Of a DNA stretch of 64,000 nt, positions 42,561 to 56,005 are shown one piece after another. Made by a program: the position numbers and the translations under genes. The stretch covers positions 62,001-126,000 of the forward strand of contig VZSF01006774.1 of NCBI GenBank assembly GCA_013398295.1, in the 5' to 3' direction. Each line of letters begins with the position of its first letter. Position 1 is the first letter of the stretch. Below the pieces are notes generated by a model. It made no database searches. It saw only the letters and a program-made list of their open reading frames with translations, and was not told the origin of the DNA. This stretch comes from Chionis minor. Its lineage: Eukaryota; Chordata; Aves; Charadriiformes; Chionididae.

Positions 42561-45500
42561 GGCAGACAGAGTTAATGATGCTGCTGAAGGACATCGAGCC
42601 ATGAGGGAAAGGAGACATTGCTGCACAAGGGCTTTACTCAAAGAGCAGGGGAGTAAGTTGGGAGAAGGGTCTCTTAAGCCAGCATGACTAACCTCAGGAC
42701 TAGATGTACGTGAATGAGACGGAATGAGATGTACCCAAGTGAGACAGTGAAAGCGTGGTGCACCTTCCATCCCCACTGCCAGAGAAAGCCCAAAGCTCCT
42801 ACAGCTCTGGGGCTGCAGAACCACTCAGCTGCTCGAGGAGCAGTTTCCTGGCTAATTCTTGGTTTAAGATCTCCCTGCTTGGCTGCCCAGCAAAGCTCCT
42901 ACAGGACAAAAGGACCTTACAACTGGCCCTCTTGCACAGCCAACAGCTCACAAAGGATGGCCCCCAGCCCAAGGAGATATGAAAGGAAGGTGGCAACTTG
43001 GGACCTGCCCAATAGCTTACTAAGAGATGGCAATGCCCCCATCAAGGCAACCATTCCTCATCCTCCCATTGTCACTCTTGTGCTTCCTTGTCATACTGTG
43101 TTTCTTTGATTTGTCACCTGCCATCTGCCAAAGCACAGCCAGTCAGGAGCAGCTTGGTGCGGGCGACCTCCCAAGCCAACCTGCCTGGCAAACTCTCAAC
43201 ATTGCTGCTGGGAATTGGGCTGCTAAATTTGTGATCCTCATTCAGGCAAAATTCCCTAGAATATGGGACTGAGCTTTGCTAAAACAAAGATCTACTGTCG
43301 CCAAACCAAAGGGCTGAGTGTAGCAGAAGCTACGTGACTCAGCCGTGGACTAGAATACTTAGGTCTCTGGCACATTTCAGGTCTACTCTCTCGAGTTAGT
43401 TGTCCACCTGGGCAACAAAACACCTCTGGAAATTTCCCTATTCACTCTATTTAATTCACCAATTTAAACTGCTGGGAAACGCAGCGTAGCTGAATGAGGG
43501 CGGAGATGGGCAAATACAGGCATTAAATAGGGACAGATGTAAAAATTACAGCCAAGCTCAAATTTGGCCACCTTGATGTTCTGCATAGATTGTGCCTTGA
43601 GCTCGTCACATGGAATTTGTTATCTACTGCGGGCAGCACAACAGTACTGTCCCTGGCCCCTGTTGGTGCTGTACAGTGAAGGAGACGGGTGATCCATATC
43701 GAACGTGCTGTGATGGAGATAGGTAAAATTCCCAGAAGGTGGGAGAGGAAAGGAACTCGCAGTGGGCTTAGGAACAGATCCCTTTCTTCTTAACTGGCTC
43801 TCAACTCATGAAATCATTACTTCACACATTTGGCACTGCCTTTCCTTGATCTCCCTCCAGTAGTGGGGTAACGTGTCACCAGAGAGCTACCTGGAGCATG
43901 GAGCAGGAGGGCATTACATGGGAATTTGGTGAGATTTCCACACCTTTACAAAGCTCCCTGCTGCCTGGACATCTCCTGACTAGAAAGATTAAAGGGATTA
44001 GAAGCTTACAAATGATGAAGCTGGGAAGTGAAGGGCTTTAGAAAATACCAAGGTCTTAATTTACAAGGGATGCTTAAAAATGGATGGAGTGAGGATTTTC
44101 TCCCACAGGAAAGTGGGAAAATGTATTCTGAAGTAGGGTTATTTGACCAGTAAAATGGTTGGCTCATCCCATGTGAAATTTCTAATGTATATTTCATACA
44201 GTGCAGAGACAAAGGCATCTCTCGTTTGCTCCTCTACCAATCAAGTGAAGGGGTGAATGGGGTTAGAAGGATGGGTAGAAAATATGGTTTTATGAATGCA
44301 ACGAATAAAGCACTGCTAGAGTAAAGCCAGGAAGCACGTTTCCAGATGCGTAGTTCATTGACAAAAAATTGTATTTCAGGGTAGGCTGAACTCCCAAAGC
44401 ATGCAAAAAGTCCCACTGCAGCACTTGCAGAAGGAAGAAAGTGCAGATGTCTTATTTTCCACAAAAATATGGGCAGTGTTTTAGTAGGCAACACCTGGCC
44501 AAGCTCTCTCTTCCCTTTCATCCCCCATTCCTGCCCCTGGGAAGTTTGTGCAATTTCCCACACTGACTGGTTGCTTGGGCCAGTTTAGTATCCAGCCCTG
44601 GTTAAAACAAAATTTAACTGAGCCTGTAAAAAGCAGGGTGTGGAAAGAGCTCTTGGAGGCTTTCCAAAGTGGGGTTTGCAAGTCAAGAACATGTTCTTCC
44701 CTTTTCGTTCTCCCCAGGCACAGGTCTGGCAGAGAAGGAAAAGGCAGGATGGGTGGTGGTGAGCTGCCTGCAAAGGCTGGATGATCCCTGCCTTTGGTAC
44801 AGGCTCTTCGAAGATGTCCTCCCCAGGCTTGTTTCTGCAGGTTTCTCCTTGGCCCTGAATGCAGCTCCTATGGAAGGAGAAGTGATTCCCAGCATAGGTG
44901 TCTTTCCACTCCGGCTCTTTCGAGCATGGTTTTCTCTGTCCTCAGTCCCCGCTGACTTGTGCAGCCCAGATATTTTGAAACGCCAGGAAGCCAGGCAGTG
45001 TGTGCCTCCAGTGAAAGCCTCATCCTCAAGGGTTTGGTCTCCAAAGGCCCACCAAGATCAAGCACAGCTGCAGCGCTTCTAGAAACCCTCTCAAAACTTC
45101 AGACCCCAGCACTGTAAGGGACTCGGCAAGAAATCTGCTTGCAACACCCCTAAGCCAGCCTGAAACCTCTGCCGGCATCTGCTCGGCTTGCATATCACTT
45201 ATGCCCGGGGTCCTACGGGCGCCTCTTGGTGCAGAAGAGATGCTTTGAGTTTGCTGTGTCCACCATCACACGTGAGTCACCCAGCCTCCTTTGCATTTGA
45301 CATGAAAACCAAAGATGGTAAGAGGGAGATCAATGTACACAGGGCTCAAGGTACTGTGCTACAGGCGACTCGTTGTCCCGTGCAAGTCAGCAAGGCAGAG
45401 CAGCTACGTGATGCTGACAGACATCAGAAAGTAGAATCCACCCTTGTGAGATGCAAAAAGTGGATGGAAACCAGGCTTGGTTGGATGAGAGGCTCTTCCC

Positions 45501-48152
45501 CTAATGCAGGTACTTCCCCGAGCCATGGAAAGTTGGTGCCAAATGAATCTGGGCCAAGCTGGTGTCTCCACGCCACGGGGCACAGTGGACTGGGCAGATG
45601 GTCCCAGGGTAGAGCAGCGCACGGTGGCGGTGGCACCAGGACCATCTACAAGTCCTGGAGCTCCTGTGAATTGCTCCAAGGGCTGGATGAGGAAGAGGAG
45701 AGGTGGTGTGTAATGGCCAGGCAAAAAAGTATTTTTAAATGATTTTTGATGTATCTAGCTGTAACCAACTTACCCCCTGCAGAGCAGAGCAGAACTGGAG
45801 TCACACATCACCTCTGCTAGTGAAAAACACCCACAGTCCAGATACTTTGGTGCAGAGTAAACACTGCAGGGGACATCAAAAGGGAAGGAGCAAGTGAGAA
45901 GAATTTGACTCTCCATAATTAACCTTGTGACGCTTCTGAACGGCTGACAGTCTGGGATGTACAGAAGTGCTTTTTACCTGAGTCGGGATTTGTTTAAATG
46001 CAGACACAGCTGGGTTTCCATCACAGCCTCTACACCCTCAACCTGATCGATCCGACCTTCCACCAGCCACGTGGCTAACACAGCACTAAATCTCTTCCCA
46101 GCGTGACTCGTAGGCGCGTTATGTGCAAGCCCCCTCTGAGGAACCCACCCTGTGACACCGATAGTCACTGACAGCACCACCGCTCTGCGTCCCTCTGCAC
46201 TCCAACGGCCACGCTGGCAGGGAGCACGCCGTGGCTCCCAGCTGCACACCACCACAACCAACCTGCTGCAAAACAGATAATTTAGATTTTGGTTTAGATT
46301 AGCAACAGGGCTGCGGAGAGACATAAAACGTGACAGAAAAAAGAAACTCCTCCATGCCTTGAGGGCTGCGGCTAATATTTTTATGTAGTTGAGCCTCCCC
46401 TGCAGTGGCATAAAGCACAATGAAAACAGGTCCATGGCAGAGGGTATGAACTGCAGTATTAAACCTGCTAACCTACTTAAACTTCAAAAACCTATGCGAA
46501 GTTAAAACAAATTAAGACAGATTAGGGCCGTTAATGGAATTCAACGGTTTCAGATGCTTCAGTTAAATTACAAAATCGCGGTCCCAAAGCCTAGAAGGTG
46601 GGCAGCAAGGATGTTCCACTGAGGTTTCCAGTTCCCAACAGCCTGACCACAGCCATAAGGTCTTTGGAGCCAGGTTGTCCCTTGGTTCACTCGCACTATG
46701 GCTTGCAGAAAGGGGCTGTATTTCCTAATCTGATCCGTGGTTCACTCCTGCAGAAGAATCAGTAATCACCATAATCGCACCCTAGCAGCGCTCCTGGTCC
46801 AGCTCTCTGTCATTACTCTAATTTTGGAGGGCTTGTAGCTTTGCTGCTTTCCCTGATTTGCTCCTGATTTATGTCTAGGGTTGTCACCTATTGCTTTCTG
46901 AACGGCCTCCGGCTGTTGCAGAGGACTTGCTGGTGTCCCCTGGGGAGCGCAGTGGTGTGAAGGTCCTGCACCCTGGGTGGCTGGGGAGCTCTGGCTTCAG
47001 AGGGGCAGCGCCCTCCACCACATCGCTGGCGCGACCGAGGCGGGTGCACCCATTTCAAGTGCCGAATGGCACCAACCACCACTGGCTGAGGACAGAGAGT
47101 TCCCTCCTCCCTTGGGTGCAAGCCCTGGGGGTGGCTCTAGTGCCCCGCGGATGCTCCCCATGCCCCGGGTGCAGGTATGGTCGCTGGTGGCTGCCAGCAG
47201 TGCTCAGCCCTGCCCAGCTGATGCAGAGAGGAGGCTGAAATGCTCCTGCTTCAGGCACAATCTCTGCTGACTCTAACAGCAATGGCTGTGTCACTTGACG
47301 GAGTGCTTTTGAAACTTTCCAGGCTTCGGGTGAGATTTACAGAGCGCTGGGCGTAGGGAAGTATTTATTATGGAGCAGAGGCGACAGTGAACCTAGAGAG
47401 CGCGGGACACGGGAAGGAAGGCAGCATGATTCATCAGCGGGGAAGAGCAAGACAACTTATCTGTTTTCTGCAATTCCACTTACAGCCAAGAAAAATGAGC
47501 CATCGTAACAGAAATTATGTGTGACAGGGAAGGACGAACCGCTCTAATCAAAACAACAGCGGTTCAGATAACTCCTGGAAGAACCCTGCCACCGGCACCC
47601 GACTCCATTTGGAGGGTGATATTGGGCCAGGAGGACGCTCCTGGCAGGACAACAAGGCACAGACGCTGCACACCCTCCCCTCCTCCGGGATGGATAAATA
47701 AGGACTCCAGAAGCAAGCAATGCGCCACCAGAATGCTGATTCCCCAGCGCTAATATTTTCTGGCTGCCTGCTACAAACCGAAGGTGATTTGATTTAAGCC
47801 AAAGCATAATAAATACGTAAGAACTTCCCAACTGTAGGGTGAGGTCAGGCCGAAGGGGAGGGTGAGGAGGAAATATGGAAGATGTGAAAACAAAAGGTAA
47901 TAATGCAAGTCACTGAGAATGACTGGCTCCCAGAAATGCCTGAAATGGCTCCCGAAGGCAAAGCTTTCATCCACGTCTCCAATGCACTGTTTATTTTGCT
48001 CAAGTGAAATGTGAACCTCGTGGTCAACGGCATCACCTTGAAGCTCCTCTCAAGTTAGCTGACTCCTTTCTGCCACTGTGTTGGCAGACATCAAGCCCAG
48101 ACCCAGAGAAGTTTTTATCTTCTTGTGGTGGAAGGAGAGGGTATGTTATCAG
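42561..48152. other. Presumed RALY 5' intron, no feature recognised
   Basis: No exon, CR1 copy or clear tandem repeat was seen. ORFs (for example 45188-45742 plus, 184 codons) show no domain and have a chance-like composition. Confidence 0.45.
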
Positions 48153-48313
48153 TCATAGAATCATAGAATCACAGAATGGTTTGGGTTGGAAGCGACCTTA
48201 AAGATCATCTAGTTCCAAACCCGCTGCCCTGGCCAGGGACACCTCCCACTAGACCAGGTTGCTCCAAGCCCCGTCCAACCCGGCCTTGAACCTCCAGGGA
48301 TGGGGCAGCCACA
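48153..48313 (-). mobile_element. CR1 3' end
   Basis: It reads TCATAGAATCATAGAATCAC, AGAATGGTTTGGGTTGGAAG, then CACCTCCCACTAGACCAGGT and GGGATGGGGCAGCCACAACT on the plus strand, that is, a 5'-truncated CR1 in the minus orientation with its intact octamer-type tail. Confidence 0.96.
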
Positions 48314-51300
48314 ACTACTGTAAGTCCAAACTGCATTTTCACTTAGGCAATAACCCCTACTTGGAGACCAGTTAGTAGCCCCTGTTAAAAACCTGACTGG
48401 GGGAACAGGTTCAGAGAAGATCCAACTAGGAGATGACTACTTAACTAGAGATCCAGGTTTCTATACAGACGACACAACAAAGACCCAGGCACCACCTGAC
48501 TCTAAATCAGACCATTTGGAAAGGTCACAGTGATTTGGATGCTGAACTTTATCCTTATGTTTCAAGCCTGTTTAATTTCAGCTATTCCAGAAACCAGATG
48601 GGCCTTCAATCTGTTTGATTTCTCCTGGAGAAAGTGAAGAACCAAGCAGACTGTGCTTTGTGGGGAGAGAGGATCTCCTACTGCAAAGGCTCTTTGATGT
48701 TTTGCTTTTGCCCGTGACAAGGCACGAAACCCGGAGTCAAGCACTACATCCTTTCGCCATCTTCACTTGACCAAGTCCACGGGGTCTGGCTGTGGACGAG
48801 GAGAGGACAGTGCACACCGTGCAAGCAGCACTAGGCCATTCTCTAAAGAGCAAATCAAACTTGAGGTCCTTCAGAGGACCTGTGCTATGCAGGTGACCAT
48901 GCCAGCATATGATGATTTTCTGATTTTTTTTTTTATTATTTCTGTGTCCCTCACTGGTCTGTGCTGGTCTCCGGCAGCCCAAGGAGCTCACTTTCTCGGT
49001 CTGGGTGTGGGGTCCAGCCCAGCTCTCTCACACTGCCAGCCTTCACGCTTCACAGCTGGGATGGACCGAAATCCAGGCAAGAGCCTACTGTGAACAACCC
49101 CCTTCCTTTTAAAGTCTAGACCCCGAACCTGGCTCTGCCATGCAGCGTGACACAATGCTGAACGTCCTCTCCCATCCCGTTTGTGCAATGTGGATGTTTT
49201 ATCACCTCTGCCATCCCACGTCATCTCCCAGTTCCCTCTCCAAGCCAAAATCCTGTGATGAATTTGGACTCCTGATAATCATTAGCCTTCTGCTTTTTTT
49301 TAAGACATATTCAGGCTGAATTTTCACGCTTTTCACCATGATAGGTGAGAAATACACTACTACTCTTTTGAAAGTGAAATGAAGATGTTCACAACTGATA
49401 ACCCCTCTAAGAAGTGAAGTTTTAAGAAAACAAGACTTGAGGACCATGGTAAAACCACAAGGGCTGCCAAACCTGCAGGACTGAGGCTGCAGCGTGACAC
49501 TTCTCCTCCCCTTGGGTAATTTATCTGAGAACTGAAATAATTTGTTCCTAAAACAAATGTTGCTTCTAGTAGAACTTTATCATTAAAAAGTCCCTCTCCC
49601 AAAACCACAATTCTTACTACTATAATTCTAATACAATTATGAAAATATTAATGAAGATACAAGAAATAGAAACCTGGCAATCCAAGCAGTGAGACCTGTG
49701 GATCAGATGCTTTATGGATGCAAACTGATGGACTGCTGGTGACTTTAGTGGTGCGATACCAGTTTGCTCTGGCAGAAGATTTGGCCATGGCAGAGGAGAT
49801 GTATATTAGGACTTGACTAGCAAGCAGATTTCCAGTGGTTTAAGCTGGAGTGAACATCAGTCAAGAAGCGTATCGTACACTTTCCAAAAAGGTGGAGTCT
49901 GAGTGATGGAGCTTTATCTTCAAGAATTCATTTCTCGCTTGGAAAAAATAAAAGGGTCTTGGAGTTCACCGCAAAGGTGAAGAAAGCTTTGGGTCCTGCA
50001 GCTGCACATCTCAGAAACCTCTGTGCATGGGCGCTGGGTTAAATTTACTGGATTTGCTGTGTGAACACACAGCCTGGGGTGTACACGGCATCTCCCGTGT
50101 AGCTGTTGAGTGCTCCCTGCTTGCAGGTCCTCCTCCGGTCCGCAGCCAGGGGCCAGGAGTTAAGACAGCATGTTTCTGGTATAAAAAGATGTTAAGTAGA
50201 CAAATTGCAGGGAGCAACCCTTTTGTCAGGCAACAGCAGGGAAACCTCACGTCCCAAAGTTTTAGGGAACTGCTGTGGTCCTGCGCTGGTGATGAGGGAA
50301 AGAGCAGACAGTGGAGTCGTGCTGGGAGGAAAAAACAAACTGTGGGATGGTGAAAAATAAGAGTTCAAAGAGAGTTCATTTATGTAGCTTCCACTCAGGA
50401 GTACCCATGGGGCATTTTGGAGCACCATCTCTGGAGAGATGGCAGAGAAAGACTGACGTGACAGCAGCCAGGGTGGAGGAAAAGGAAGGCTTTCACGGCC
50501 CTCCTTGGGAGGTGCTGGAAGAAACAGGCTGGAAATAAGGCAGTGCTATGGTGCTGTGGTGCTGGGATGTCTTGAGGGTCTGGCAAACAGCAAATTCAAC
50601 CAGAAAACTCACTGTTCAGCATTAACCCGGGCCATGGCCACACTCCTCTCATGGGGCAAAAGCCACCCCATCCCGCTGGGAGCCCCAACGCCAGCCTAGG
50701 ACAGGGTACAGCAGAGGGGAAGATGCTGCTTCACGGGGCAGGGGAAGCTGAGGTAAAGCACTGTGGCATTGCAAAGGTGTCCTTCATTTTGCCTCTCACT
50801 GCACTGCACCGCAGCTCAGTGCCCGATTTGCCTCGTAACAGCTTGCTTCATTTTATACACAGACCCGGTGCCCGGGAGAGCAAAGTCACAGTTTTTCGCT
50901 CTTGACCTTATCTGGGCCTCCAGAACAGGGTCTGCACCACTGTTCATCTGCAGAAGGACCCCAGGGCTTTCAAACCCCAGCTCAGAAGTCACCTTATGCC
51001 CAAATAATCCCCCCCCCGCCAAAGTCACCTGGATGCCACGGGGGGATGCTCCGGATCCACAGCATGGTGAAACACAGGAGCTATCTCCACCGACTTCAGT
51101 GAGCCTTCATGCCCTCCAGAAGAACAGTGACAAACCCAGTGCCCTGCAGCAAATCCCTGCAAAAGAGAAGAGTTTGTGCCTCCCATCTCAGGGTCTCCAA
51201 ATCCTGGTACTCACGTCCAAGTAGAGCTTCTTCATTACCAAGCACCGTGGACTCTGTGTGCCCAGAAGGTTGGCCTGTCTGCTGCTACTGCTGTGAGACA

Positions 51301-52643
51301 CTGGGCTGCTCACTTAATTCTCTCCCTCTCTCTTTTTCTTTTCAATAGTTGGGTTTTGCTGCTTTCTGTTGTTTCGGTCCTTGTTCAAGGCTCACCCTTT
51401 GCCCAAAGTGTGAGGGAATAACCTGCGACAAGCCGGCATCGCTCTCAGCAGGCAGGAAAGATCTCCCTGACACAGGCTCCCCGTGCAAGGAGATGTCTGG
51501 GCACCTGCTGGATGGAGAGCTCAAAAGGGACACAAGGAACCAGACCCACACAGGCAAAGGATGAGGGGAAAAGGAACACCTCCAAAAAGTCATTCCCGAG
51601 CTGATGCCAAAGGCCAGCTGGATGTAAAGGCAATGAGAGCAATCAAAGGCAACCCTCTTGTCTCTCGCTGCACCATGGATCTCCTTTCCTGCCTTCACCA
51701 GTCATGCCTGGAATTTGCCAAAAGCACCACGAGGTCTCTGCCAAATGCACTATGAAAGCAAAAAAGTCCAGTGGGGCAATGCTGGTGGTGACACCAGCCT
51801 GGTGGAGCACACACCGGCTGTGTCCCCCCAGCGAGCTCCTGCTCCTCACACAGCGCAAGCCTGGCCAGCGCCCAGCAAGGAAAAACAAATATCCTCACTT
51901 CAGGAGAAAGAGGGCCATGAGGCTTTTAAAGACGTGAGCAAGCACCTCACTGTCCAACACTTATTTGGGTCCTGCCCAAGGGAATAACCAGCCTTGCTTT
52001 CCCCATAGCTCCCCAGTGGCTTTGCCAGAGCATCCCCTTCCTGAGCCAGACAGCTCTGGCTCTCCTTACAGCTCTCCCTGTTCTCCATGATGTATGACAT
52101 CTGGAAACCCTCATATATCCAGTGGGCAGGCTCATTTATACAGTGTTTGAAAAATAGATGGCGTATGAAGTGCAATTTGGTGTTGTAGCAGAGTTCTGTC
52201 CCCCTTGGGGTGTCAGGGCATTTGATTAAAACCCTTTTATGGGAAATCAATATTTTACTCATTATAACTTTCATTCTCAGACCTAAAAACTACTGAGATG
52301 GACTTGTAAGACGCTGCACTACACGCATGCACACACAGGTCTATTCATTAGGGGAGTAATCCCTTAGCATTTATTTTTCTTTCGTAAGCACACGCAGAGG
52401 TAAATAAGCAGCGAGAGGGTGTCTTTCTAATGGGTTACTGACAGGCTGCAGCAGGGATGCACCATACACTGAAGATTAAAGGTTCCCGGTCAGAAACCGT
52501 GGCCCAGATCATCCCTAGATCCTGGCCAAGGCGAGAAGAGGCGACCACCTTGGACAAAACTCTTCCAAGGCCAAACCAGCCTAAAGCTTTGAATTACACC
52601 CAAGGGCAGTCGCTGACACAGGAGACTAGAGAGACGTTCATCT

Positions 52644-52671
52644 GAATGAAATGAAATGAAATGAAATGAAT
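52644..52671. repeat. (AATGA)n microsatellite
   Basis: Five units of GAATGAAATG-type pentamer, the last ending in AATAAAG. Confidence 0.93.
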
Positions 52672-53205
52672 AAAGCCCTGACTCGAGATTCATGAGACGT
52701 AGAGTTGACTTCTGCTTCTGCCTCGGCCACCCCGGTGAGCCCCTTGGCCGCTCTGGGCTTTGGTTTTCCCACCTGGACAATGGGCTGAAGACCCTGTCCT
52801 CCTGCGGGGTAACGCCTGCAGCCAGACTCACCTTAGGTGCTGGAGAAGGAGCGGGATTGTCACTGGGATTTTGTCACGGAGACCGTTTTCAGCCAGTCCT
52901 GGGCTCTCCCCAGGAGCGGCTATGGGGCTGCGGGCAGGGCTGGAGGGGGCACGGCACACAGCGCCGGTACGGCACGCCGGGACGCTGCTAATTACCACCC
53001 CTGCAAACACCCAGCAGGTACAGAAATGAAACACGCAGCAACAATAATAACAAAATAATATTTAATAATCCCTTCCCAAAGCAGCGCTGATTTATTTCTC
53101 TAAGGGGTTGCTTTGCCTCCTACAACCTCATCCGTTAGTGCTGAAACCATAGCAACAGCCCGGACGGTACCATTCCACGTAAGGATGCAGAGCCACTCTC
53201 ATCCG

Positions 53206-53228
53206 CACCAGCACCAGCACCAGCACCC
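53206..53228. repeat. (CACCAG)n hexamer run
   Basis: Three to four units of CACCAG; short. Confidence 0.85.
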
Positions 53229-53664
53229 TGCCTTGATTTTACAAAGACAGAAGATGTGCAGGTCCCACCCAGACGTAGGGACTGCAGGTGCAGTGCGGCA
53301 CGGGCTCCTCGCCTGCCGGTCCCAGCACCGCAGGGTTTGGGGTGCTCTGTGTGCTGGGAGGTGTTTGCCACGACCATCGTTGTGAGGCCAAATCCAGCAG
53401 GAAAAAGGAAAGCAAAGCCTTTCAGTATTTTCTAGTACAAACTGGGGCCAGAAGAGACCCTCTCTTACTGGAAGTACTGGAGCAGGTGCGGATCTAATTC
53501 TGATAAAACCCGTTTCCTTTCTGCTCAACGCTGAGGAGGAGGCAGATGGACGTGTCCAGTGCTGCTTTTTTTTAATTTTTTTTTTTTTTAAATTCAAAGT
53601 GCCACATTCCAATTTATTGCTGGATATTGTTTATGGTGCTTTTGCTTCTGTGAGTCAGAATAAT

Positions 53665-53870
53665 AGTTTTTCACCCTGAGGGTGGTGAGCCCCTGGCCAG
53701 GGTTGCCCAGAGAAGCTGTGGCTGCCCCATCCCTGGAGGTTCAAGGCCACGTTGGACGGGGCTTGAAGCAACCTGGTCTAGTGGGAGGTGTCCCTGCTAA
53801 TTGCAGGGTTTGGAACTAGGTGATCTAGAAGGTCCCTTCCAACCCAAACCATGCTGTGATTTGGTGATTA
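53665..53870 (+). mobile_element. CR1 3' end
   Basis: It starts near TTTTTCACCCTGAGGGTGGT, passes GTTGCCCAGAGAAGCTGTGG and CTAGTGGGAGGTGTCCCTGC, and ends with a decayed tail (CATGCTGTGATTTGGTGATT). Confidence 0.95.
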
Positions 53871-55760
53871 TATGAATAACGGCTGCGAGGGCAACATGGC
53901 ACATGATGCACAAGGAGACGAGAGGTCTTGTCTTAGAGGGCTGAGTGGTTCCCAGTCCAACCCCAACCTGGGCTCCTTATCCTGTGCCCTCCTCCCTCGT
54001 GCATCTCCGCTACGGGCTGACTCTGCCCTGCAAAGAGAGGAGTAAAATTTATTTCCTTCTGTTTAAAGCAATTCACCTACTCAACCCACTAGCAGGAACA
54101 GCAGCATGTGACTAAAGGACGATCATCTCAATGAGATGAAGGGAACAAAGTGACCAGAGATGGCAGAACAAAGGGACAGCGTTATTTGGGGGTTCTTTTT
54201 CTTTTTCTTCTTTTTCCTTCCAAAATACGAAATTTCATTAACATTTGAAAGCACTGAATGTTTTCTGCTTGCTCCCTGGAGGTTAGGAAGTGGGAAGGGA
54301 AAGTTTGCGAACATTTCACAACTATCCGATTGTTTATTCTTGGAAAAATCTCACATGTTCAAAACACGTCTGAGAGTTTTGTGCACAAGCCGCACGCAGA
54401 TAATTATCCTGCTTTGCAGTGGGATGAGTATATATGAGAAACGTCTCCATTTAGAGAGAATGTAAGTGGGCTGGGGTTTCTGCAGGCTGAGTGGGATCAG
54501 ACAAAGGGATTTTTCAAGGGGACCTGGCTGGTTATCTGGGGACAATCTCACTCGCAGTGAAAGCAGGCTGGCAGAGCCCAGATCGGTATCAGCTGCTGCA
54601 GACAGTCAACACCAGCCTGAATCTGATCTGACGCTCATCTGTGCTCCGCTATCTTCCACGGCTCCTTTGCTGAATCAGTCACAATCTTGCAAAGCCAAAA
54701 AATGAATTAATTTGTCTGGGTAAAGACATCCAGACAAGAAATCAAACCAAAATGAAGTATCTCTGCTCCAAAGGAGAGCAAACGACTCCTCCAAAGACAT
54801 TCCTCGGGTCAATCCTATCTCCGCGCCCACGTCCAGGAAGAAATCGCTTTCTAACATTGGGATGGCACGGGAGCAGCTCTGATGGCACGGGAGTAGCTCT
54901 GATGGCACGGGAGCAGCTCTGCCCTTCACCAGCCACCTTCTCTGCTCTTCAGCCTGCGGCGTGGTGGTGCGGTGACCAGGTTTAAACCTCAACACAACAT
55001 CTGCCAACCCGCTCCGTGCCTGCACGGGGAGACGGAGCCTGGGGCTTGTGGGAGATCAGCTCTGCAGCCCCCCACCCCAGACACCTGCGGTTGGGAGCAC
55101 GGCAGCACAAGAAGCCAACAAGCCACCTCCTGCCACCCGCCGCGCTCTGCGGTGGGACTGGGGAGTGACGGGACATCTCCTCCACGGGCTCATTTTGGGT
55201 GATGGGCATTTTATGGCCTTCTCCTTCAGCGATGCTCAGGAGCAGGTCCGTCCATCTAACATCCCCGCTGCTGGACAGAATAAATCCCCGGTACCTCCTG
55301 ACTCTGCACACGACAATATGGATCTGATCATCCATTCACATTCCCCCTGCCCCAGTAATTTTAGGATTGGCCACTGAGGGATTTTTGTCATTTTGAGAAG
55401 CTTAGAAATGTGAGGGGAGCCCTGCTGCTTCCCAGCGCTGGCAGGATTTACAGGCAGGGGAAGGGGAAAGAAACTTTATGAGATTTATACTTTTTTTTTC
55501 TTTAAAAAGTGTCATTTTCTATTTACTGACCTGGTTTCCAGTCTCACATCTGCACGTGTACTCACAGGCAGCCAGCTTGAGGATTAACAGCAAGCAGGCA
55601 GCGTGCTTTTTATTTTATTTTGAAGGTATTAAGAGTAAAACCAGACCTCGCTCCTGTGCCCCTCAGTGAAACGCGTCTATCGGGGTCCCCACAGCACTGG
55701 AGGCCCGACACATCACGGTGACTCGTGCACACACGTGGTTGTTGCCCTCGCATCCCTTAT
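53871..55760. other. Presumed RALY 5' intron
   Basis: No exon was seen. It includes a T/C-rich run at 54193-54221 and the 20-bp triple repeat at 54861-54920. Confidence 0.45.
54861..54920. repeat. Three exact 20-bp tandem units
   Basis: GATGGCACGGGAGCAGCTCT occurs three times head to tail with a single C-to-T difference in the middle copy. The near-identity implies a recent expansion. Confidence 0.98.
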
Positions 55761-56005
55761 TCATATAATCATCAAATCATGAAATGGTTTGGGTTGGAAG
55801 GGACCTTCAAGATCACCTAGTTCCACCCCCCTGCCCTGGGCAGGGACACCTCCCACTAGACCAGGTTGCTCCAAGCCCTGTCCAACGTGGCCTTGAACCT
55901 CCAGGGATGGGGCAGCCACAGCTTCTCTGGGCAACCCCGGCCAGGGGCTCACCACCCTCACAGGAAAGAATTTCTTCCTAATATCTCATCTAAATCTCTC
56001 TCTTT
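55761..56005 (-). mobile_element. CR1 3' end
   Basis: Reverse-oriented 5'-truncated copy. On the plus strand: a decayed tail TCATATAATCATCAAATCAT, GGTTTGGGTTGGAAGGGACC, CCTCCCACTAGACCAGGTTG, GGGGCTCACCACCCTCACAG, and TCTCATCTAAATCTCTCTCT at the 5' boundary. Confidence 0.95.

Larger units (their letters stand above)
48314..53664. other. Presumed RALY 5' intron
   Basis: No exon was recognised. It contains an AATGA pentamer repeat (52644-52671), a CACCAG run (53206-53228) and T-rich runs at 48926-48940 and 53566-53590. Confidence 0.45.
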
